A program made the translations under genes and the position numbers. 17,484 nucleotides of DNA. Origin: Clostridium sp. UBA3947 (lineage in GTDB: Bacteria > Bacillota > Clostridia > Clostridiales > Clostridiaceae). Shown here piece after piece: positions 12,678 to 17,484 of this stretch. The notes under the pieces were generated by a model, which was not told the origin of the DNA, searched no databases, and worked only from the letters and a program-made list of their open reading frames with translations. Numbering within the stretch: position 1 is the stretch's first letter; every line of letters begins with the position of its first letter. The stretch lies in the NCBI GenBank assembly GCA_002385545.1, contig DGDR01000217.1:1-17484 (forward strand), written 5' to 3'.

Positions 12678-14759
12678 TTGAGAAGAGAGTATATAAATTA
12701 TGATGTAGGGGTGCCTGTTGAGGTTTCCTTTGTTAGTATAGAAGATTATCCTATTCATTGGCATAATTGCATAGAGATTATTTATGTGTTAGAAGGCAAG
12801 CTAGAGGTCTACATTAATTCAATTAAGTATGAAATCCGTGCTGGAGAACTTGAAATTATCAATATGGATGAGGTTCATCATTTGAAAGGCCAAGGGGGAG
12901 AGAATAAGGTATTAATCTTTTATATTGATCCCTACTTTTTTGAAAGATACTATTCTGACATTGAAAACATGTACTTTTATACCGATTCCTCCACTGAAAA
13001 TGCTCAGGCAGGAGAGGAATATGAGGAGTTAAGGGCCTTGCTGGCAGCTATATTATGTGAAAAGGTTCAAAAGCAAGAGGATTACGATGAAAATATAAAG
13101 GAAATTTTGGTCGAGCTGCTTTATCATCTTATAAACAATTTTAATTATCTAGTTTATGAAAAGGAAGAGCTAAAAGAAGATATAAACTTATTTAGAAGAT
13201 ACCATAGTATATCTAAATATATTGCAAATAACTACAATCAAAATATAACCTTGCAGGATATTGCTGAAAAAGAGTTTTTAAGTCCTCGATACTTATCCCA
13301 TGAAATCAAATATGCCACTGGTTATAGCTTTACAGAACTATTAAACCTGACTAGGGTGGAAGAATCTATAAAGCTGCTATTAGATAGTGATAAAACCCTA
13401 TCAGAAATTTCTGAGGAAGTAGGATTTTCTCACCTTAGATACTATAATAAAAATTTCAAGCGCTTTTACATGTGTACGCCTTTACAGTTTAGAAAGAGAT
13501 ATAAGGTAAACGAGGAAAACCTTGAAAAGCTTAAAAAGGTAGAAAAGCTTCAGTTAAAGGATAGCATTAATTATCTATTAAGCTATTTGCAAAGCTATGA
13601 TAGATTTAACTATGAGGATAGGCTAATTAAAATTGATATAGATGTAGATAATGACCTAGGTTGCTTTAATAAGGACTTTAAAAATGTTATTACCATTGGA
13701 GATGCCTTTGATCTTTTAATTGAAGACAATAAGGATACTCTAGAGGAATTGCAGGGAGAGATTGGCTTCCAGTATGGAAGAATATTAAATGTATTCAGTA
13801 CGGATATGGCTATATTTCCTGAATCATCATTTTTTAACTGGAATAGAAATAAGGAAGTGCTAGAGTTTTTATATGATATTGATATTAAGCCTCTTATTGT
13901 AATTGATTCTACAGGCTTTTCTGAGGACAACTTTATTGAGGCATTCCAGTCCTTTTTAAGCTATTTTAGTGCCTTGGAATCGGTGGATTTTTCAGAGATC
14001 AGGTTTGAATATAGCAATTCTGTTTCTGATAGTTTAAAGGAAAGAATTAATGAATTAATAAAAGGATATTATGATATAGATACAATCAATATAGAAAGCT
14101 ACAATGATATGGCAGAAACTAATCCTATATATGATACTGCTTATATGATTCCCTATATTATTCACAACATAATATTTAATAATAATTCCTTGCAGTTTTT
14201 AAGGGCCTTTGATGTTTTGGATAAGCAGGTGAATATAACTAATGAAGTGTTTTTTGGATACCCTGGTCTAGTTAATGATATGGGAATAAAAAAGCCGTCT
14301 TATTATGCTTACTATTTACTAAACAAACTTGGGGACCGATTAGTGGCCCAAGATAACGGTTATATTGTTACAAAGAGTGCTGATGGATTTCAGATTCTCC
14401 TTTACAACTTTTATGATAATTTAGATAGTTTAATACCTTTAAAAGAGCATTCAAATCTAAAAGCTTTAAAGAGTGTTGCATCAAAGAAACTATCCTTAAA
14501 TATTACTAATATACAGTCCAACATCAAGGTTACTAGCTATGAAATAAATGAAAATGAAGGCTCCTCCTTTAATTATTGGCTTCAAATGGGTAAGCCTAAT
14601 AGGTTGAGCAAGGAGGAAAAGGAAATCCTACATAAGGCCTCCTTCCCTGAAATTGAATTCAAGTATTTCAAAAAAAGTGCCGTTGTTAATATACAAGCTG
14701 AGATAGAGGGGTATGGAGCAATGCTAATTTTGATAGAAAAGGTACAAAAGCACCAATAA
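12678..14759 (+). CDS. AraC family regulator with cupin sensor and fused GH39-like domain
   Basis: A 693-aa protein, far longer than typical AraC proteins (~300 aa). Residues ~10-90 are an AraC-type cupin (PIHWHNCIEIIYVLEGKLEVYI, with H27 and H29). The two HTH motifs lie at ~190-275 (LQDIAEKEFLSPRYLSHEIKY; LSEISEEVGFSHLRYYNKNFKRF). From ~300 is a domain resembling GH39 beta-xylosidases (EEIG-type FQYGRILNVFSTDM, IKPLIVI, then FFGYPGLVNDMGIKKPSYYAYYLLN). The catalytic motif usually read as W-N-E-P appears as SEIRFEYSN: E444 may align with the acid/base, but Asn and Pro are gone, so the domain is more likely a sugar sensor than an enzyme. TTG 12678 is the start, set by AAAGGAG 7 nt upstream; no ATG is nearby. 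Likely regulates polysaccharide genes such as the adjacent lyase, by inference. Confidence 0.85.
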   Translation: MRREYINYDVGVPVEVSFVSIEDYPIHWHNCIEIIYVLEGKLEVYINSIKYEIRAGELEIINMDEVHHLKGQGGENKVLIFYIDPYFFERYYSDIENMYFYTDSSTENAQAGEEYEELRALLAAILCEKVQKQEDYDENIKEILVELLYHLINNFNYLVYEKEELKEDINLFRRYHSISKYIANNYNQNITLQDIAEKEFLSPRYLSHEIKYATGYSFTELLNLTRVEESIKLLLDSDKTLSEISEEVGFSHLRYYNKNFKRFYMCTPLQFRKRYKVNEENLEKLKKVEKLQLKDSINYLLSYLQSYDRFNYEDRLIKIDIDVDNDLGCFNKDFKNVITIGDAFDLLIEDNKDTLEELQGEIGFQYGRILNVFSTDMAIFPESSFFNWNRNKEVLEFLYDIDIKPLIVIDSTGFSEDNFIEAFQSFLSYFSALESVDFSEIRFEYSNSVSDSLKERINELIKGYYDIDTINIESYNDMAETNPIYDTAYMIPYIIHNIIFNNNSLQFLRAFDVLDKQVNITNEVFFGYPGLVNDMGIKKPSYYAYYLLNKLGDRLVAQDNGYIVTKSADGFQILLYNFYDNLDSLIPLKEHSNLKALKSVASKKLSLNITNIQSNIKVTSYEINENEGSSFNYWLQMGKPNRLSKEEKEILHKASFPEIEFKYFKKSAVVNIQAEIEGYGAMLILIEKVQKHQ

Positions 14760-14783
14760 AAAAGGTACATTTTGTACTTTTTT
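14759..14783 (+). terminator. Terminator after the AraC/GH39 gene
   Basis: AAAAAGGTACA pairs with TGTACTTTTTT around a TTT loop; the U tract is part of the stem end. It begins at the stop codon. Confidence 0.65.
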
Positions 14784-14851
14784 GATTTATACATATATAT
14801 TTACTGAGCATAATTGTACTTTTTATTGAGCTCATAAGTTAATGAAAAATA

Positions 14852-14934
14852 ACCTCCTAATAACTATAATGAAAGTATAATAACCTTGGATTTTAAGAGG
14901 TTTAAGTACTACCCATATTTGGCTATTAGGAGGT
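14852..14934 (+). promoter_or_regulatory. Candidate ribosome-site-sequestering leader of the MATE gene
   Basis: ACCTCCTAATA (14852-14862) is perfectly complementary to TATTAGGAGGT (14924-14934), which includes the MATE gene's Shine-Dalgarno. A competing partner GAGGT at 14897-14901 could pair with the first five bases, giving a possible on/off pair of folds. It functions only if transcription starts upstream of 14852; two TATAAT boxes (14865-14870, 14876-14881) lie between the arms without good -35 boxes, which would instead leave the first arm out of the RNA. I do not recognise a known riboswitch class. Confidence 0.4.
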
Positions 14935-14941
14935 GATAAAT

Positions 14942-16348
14942 ATGGGCAATAGTAATATTATATTTTCCAAAGAAAATACTATCCAGCTTCTAATGAGGTT
15001 TGCGGTGCCAGCAGTTATTTCCTTGTTAGTGGTAGAGATATATGGTATGGTGGATACGGTCTTTGTAGGTAGGTATATTGGGGCAAATGCAATAGCAGCT
15101 CTTACCATAGCCTTTCCTATACAAAAGTTCCTATCGGCTATTGGTTTACTAATAGCTATCGGTACCTCCACTCATATTTCAAGAAATTTAGGTGAAAAAA
15201 ATTCTTCTGAAATTAACAAAACTATAATGAATTCCTTTTTCATTTCCACTATTTCAATGCTAATGGTACCCTTCATTATATTTGTGTTTAGAAGTCCTAT
15301 TTTATATAAATTAGGGGCAAGCAATCTTACCTACTCTCTAACGGAAGACTATAGTTCAATAGTTTTATTGTCTGGTATATTTCAGTGTTTTGGTATGGTA
15401 ATGTGTTATGTTTTGATATCCTTTGGTAAGACAAAGGTAAATCTATATGCCAATACTCTTGGTGTTCTTGTTAATATCACATTGAATTATATATTAGTAG
15501 TATTATTACAAGTAGGTATAAAGGGTGCAGCTGTTTCAACGGTTGTTTCTCAAGCTACTGTTTGTGCTTTTGCTTATTATCATTTTAGAGAAGTAATTAA
15601 GTATTACAATATAAAGCTATGCTTATCATCAGTAATCCATGCCTTTAATAAAAATATAATTAAAAGTATCCTAGCTATTGGCTTTTCCACCTTTGTCGTA
15701 GAAATATCCGATGCTGTAGGCACGGTTATCTTAAACAACCTTCTATATTCTTCCGGAGGAGATAATGCTATAACAATTATTGGAGCAGTAACTAAGGTTT
15801 CCATGTTTATGTTTATAATAATAATTGGAATAAGCTCTGCTATGCAGCCTATTGCAGCATATAATTATGGGGCAGGGAAAATGAATAAAGTTAAGGAAAC
15901 GGTTTATACTACCATAAAGATGGTTATAATAAGCTCAGTAGCATTGGTAATGCTTACGGGCATATTTACAAGAGAAATCTTAGGCTTTTTCTTAAAGGAC
16001 AAAGAAATCTTAGAACAGGCAGTAAAAGCCTTTAGAATTTGCATAGCCTTGATACCATTAACAGGGGTATACTATGTTTTGATATACTATTATCAAGCCA
16101 TAGGCCAGGCTAAAAGAGGATTTTTACTATCAATATTTAAGGATATAATAGCTTTCATACCTGTAGTTATAGTTCTTGTTCAGGCCTTTGGAACCTTAGG
16201 AGCATGGTTAGCTTACCCCGCTACAGATATTCTTTCTGCTTTAGTGTCAGTATACCTTTTAATTAAGCCTTACAAGGATGAAGAGGAGCCAGAAAGGGAA
16301 GAAAAGCTAACTGTACTTTCGGATAAAAATATGCCATTGGTTTCTTAA
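14942..16348 (+). CDS. MATE family multidrug/toxin efflux transporter
   Basis: A 468-aa polytopic membrane protein with about 12 helices, arranged as two MatE halves. The first starts with LLMRFAVPAVISLLVVEIYGMVDTVFVGRYIGANAIAALTIAFP, which is diagnostic of the family; the second half begins around ILAIGFSTFVVEISDAVGTVI and carries MQPIAAYNYGAGK. It ends with a short charged cytoplasmic tail. Such proteins exchange Na+ or H+ for cationic drugs or dyes, or export metabolites; the substrate is not evident here. ATG 14942 is the start, with AGGAGG 8 nt upstream; an in-frame GTG at 14933 lies in the Shine-Dalgarno and is rejected. It is transcribed alone: terminator before it, promoter of the next gene after it. 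The unusual complement to its Shine-Dalgarno suggests control of translation. Confidence 0.93.
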   Translation: MGNSNIIFSKENTIQLLMRFAVPAVISLLVVEIYGMVDTVFVGRYIGANAIAALTIAFPIQKFLSAIGLLIAIGTSTHISRNLGEKNSSEINKTIMNSFFISTISMLMVPFIIFVFRSPILYKLGASNLTYSLTEDYSSIVLLSGIFQCFGMVMCYVLISFGKTKVNLYANTLGVLVNITLNYILVVLLQVGIKGAAVSTVVSQATVCAFAYYHFREVIKYYNIKLCLSSVIHAFNKNIIKSILAIGFSTFVVEISDAVGTVILNNLLYSSGGDNAITIIGAVTKVSMFMFIIIIGISSAMQPIAAYNYGAGKMNKVKETVYTTIKMVIISSVALVMLTGIFTREILGFFLKDKEILEQAVKAFRICIALIPLTGVYYVLIYYYQAIGQAKRGFLLSIFKDIIAFIPVVIVLVQAFGTLGAWLAYPATDILSALVSVYLLIKPYKDEEEPEREEKLTVLSDKNMPLVS

Positions 16349-16378
16349 TATGGATAAAATTATAGTTGCGTTAAAGGC

Positions 16379-16407
16379 TTAACAATTAAAGAGTGTTGAT
16401 TTATAAT
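16379..16407 (+). promoter_or_regulatory. Sigma-A promoter for the FAD oxidoreductase gene
   Basis: TTAACA (16379-16384), 17-bp spacer and TATAAT (16402-16407), close to consensus. Transcription should start near 16414, giving a ~48-nt leader. No terminator is visible between the MATE stop and this promoter. Confidence 0.7.
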
Positions 16408-16461
16408 ATAGATAAACCTTTGGAAGCAGAAGGTAATTTAAATTGAATGGTGGTGTCACAA

Positions 16462-17465
16462 ATGGCTGATAGAATAATAATTGTGGGAGGCGGAGTTGCC
16501 GCAGTTAGTGCTATTAAATCCATTAGAGAAATTGATGAAAACTCTGAAATATATCTGTTTAGCAATGAGAGGTTTTATCCTTATTACAGGTTAAGATTAA
16601 CAAAGGGCTTGTTTGAAAACACTGTAGAGGAAAAGCTTCTGTTAAAGAAGATAGATTGGTATGCTGAAAACAATGTTAATGTTCATATTGGAAAGGCAGT
16701 AACTAAGATAGATGCTGATAAGAAAGAAATAACCTTAGAGGATGGAAGTAGCTATACCTATGATAAGCTACTTATAGCCAGCGGATCTCACAACTTTAAG
16801 CCACCTATTAATGGAATAGATAAAACAGGAGTGTATACTGTCCGTAAATTAGATGATGTAGAGTTGCTTAACGCTTATATATCGGATAAGAAAACTATTC
16901 TAAATATAGGTGGAGGAATTCAAGGCCTAGAAATGGCATGGATTCTTCATCAAAATGGTAAGGATGTAATAATTGCAGAAGCTATGCCTAGGCTTATGCC
17001 AAGACAGTTAGATGAAAGAGCTTCTAGTATTTTGAAAAAGGCTATTGAGAAGCTAGGTATTAAGCTACTTATTAACAAGCAGGTGAAAACTATCGAGGGT
17101 GAGGATAAGGTAGAAGGCTTCACCATAGATTCTGGAGAACATTTCACTTGCGATACTGTAATTTATTCCGTAGGAGTTAGAGCTAACATTGATTTTCTCA
17201 AGGATAGCTCCATAAAAACTAATATGGGAGCAGTGGTTAATGAATATTTGGAAACCAGCGAGAAGGGCATTTATGCTGCTGGAGATGTAGCTGAGTTTAA
17301 TGGAAGACTAGGTGGCCTTTGGACTATAGCAGTAGAACAGGGAACTATAGCAGGCTACAACATAGCAGGAAAGGAAGTTAAATATACAGGAGTAATACCA
17401 ACAACAATGTTAAATGCCTTTAATGTATCCTTATTTTCTATTGGTAATGTGGATGAAAATAGTTG
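16462..17465 (+). CDS. FAD/NAD(P)H-dependent oxidoreductase, rubredoxin-reductase-like (3' truncated by contig end)
   Basis: The first 334 codons of a pyridine-nucleotide-disulfide-oxidoreductase-fold flavoprotein. An FAD-binding Rossmann motif is at the N-terminus (IIIVGGGVAAVSA; G9, G11, A14), an NAD(P)H-binding one at G150-G-G152-I-Q-G155, and the second FAD motif is IYAAGDVAEF with G274-D275. YPYYRLRLTKGLFE near residue 42 matches NADH:rubredoxin reductases and NirB-type reductases, which pass electrons from NAD(P)H to rubredoxin or similar carriers, often for oxygen or NO detoxification in clostridia. No redox-active CxxxxC is present, as expected for that group. The ribosome site (GGTGGTG) is modest. 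The gene has no stop: genome sequence ends at about 17465 and the remaining seven codons are adapter. The partner is not visible in the window. Confidence 0.88.
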
Positions 17466-17484
17466 CTGTCTCTTATACACATCT
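17466..17484. other. Nextera/Tn5 mosaic-end adapter, not genomic
   Basis: CTGTCTCTTATACACATCT is exactly the reverse complement of the 19-bp Tn5 mosaic end used in Nextera libraries. It sits flush with the window end and interrupts the oxidoreductase gene, so it is untrimmed adapter and should be removed. Confidence 0.97.

Noticed and set aside
13610..13930. Antisense open frame inside the AraC/GH39 gene
   Set aside because: Fully within a gene with clear domains on the other strand and without its own start signals.
14785..14850. Second terminator (GAGC...GAGCTC) before the MATE gene
   Set aside because: The pairing is short and irregular and the strong terminator at 14759-14783 already explains termination.

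Overview
This is a low-GC, gene-dense stretch that reads as a Clostridium-type Firmicute (Clostridiaceae or a close relative). The reasons are the AT-rich codon use, strong AGGAGG-type ribosome binding sites, and the families present: PL3 pectate lyase, a DUF1858 protein, an NADH:rubredoxin-reductase-like flavoprotein, an AraC/GH39-type regulator and a NimA-like flavin protein. The last 19 bases are the Nextera Tn5 mosaic-end adapter, so the window is the end of a draft Illumina contig and its last gene is cut there. The left edge starts just upstream of tRNA-Asn, possibly next to an rRNA operon where assembly stopped.

Layout. 1-1300: tRNA-Asn with terminator, a GNAT acetyltransferase, then a decayed partial copy of tRNA-Asn. 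1303-2272 (minus): a decayed gene resembling the DUF6688 family, with its N-terminus missing and a one-base frameshift near 1731-1736. In its repaired frame it overlaps the start of a small three-helix membrane protein by ATGA. 2464-4359: topoisomerase III (topB), ending in a terminator shared with the convergent block. 4362-8652 (minus): an SsuABC/TauABC/NMT1-like ABC importer in three transcriptional pieces (permease plus ATPase; a Thr/Asn-rich FMN_bind-like lipoprotein; the substrate-binding lipoprotein behind a NimA-like flavin protein). Two terminators separate the pieces, so the binding protein and the membrane/ATPase parts are probably transcribed separately.

8788-10342 (plus): the most notable locus. 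It is a probable toxin-antitoxin pair with a small MqsR-like toxin candidate first and then a composite antitoxin: an MqsA-like CxxC...CxxC zinc ribbon, a helix-turn-helix, and a Panacea/SocA (DUF4065) domain. A near-consensus promoter precedes it, and just upstream lie two 18-bp palindromes whose centres are exactly 30 bp apart. 10373-10782: a DUF1858 protein behind a textbook TGTGA-N6-TCACA Crp/Fnr-type site centred about 40 bp before the predicted transcription start. 11070-11522 (minus): a GreA/GreB-like protein whose coiled-coil tip lacks the usual acidic residues.

11902-14759 (plus): a secreted PL3 pectate lyase, then an AraC regulator with a sensor cupin and a fused GH39-like domain whose catalytic motif is eroded. 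This may be a pectin/plant-polysaccharide response unit. 14942-16348: a MATE efflux pump whose ribosome binding site has an 11-nt perfect complement in its upstream region, a candidate regulatory leader. 16379-17465: a good promoter and the first 334 codons of an FAD/NAD(P)H oxidoreductase, interrupted by the contig end. No CRISPR array, insertion sequence or transposase was found.
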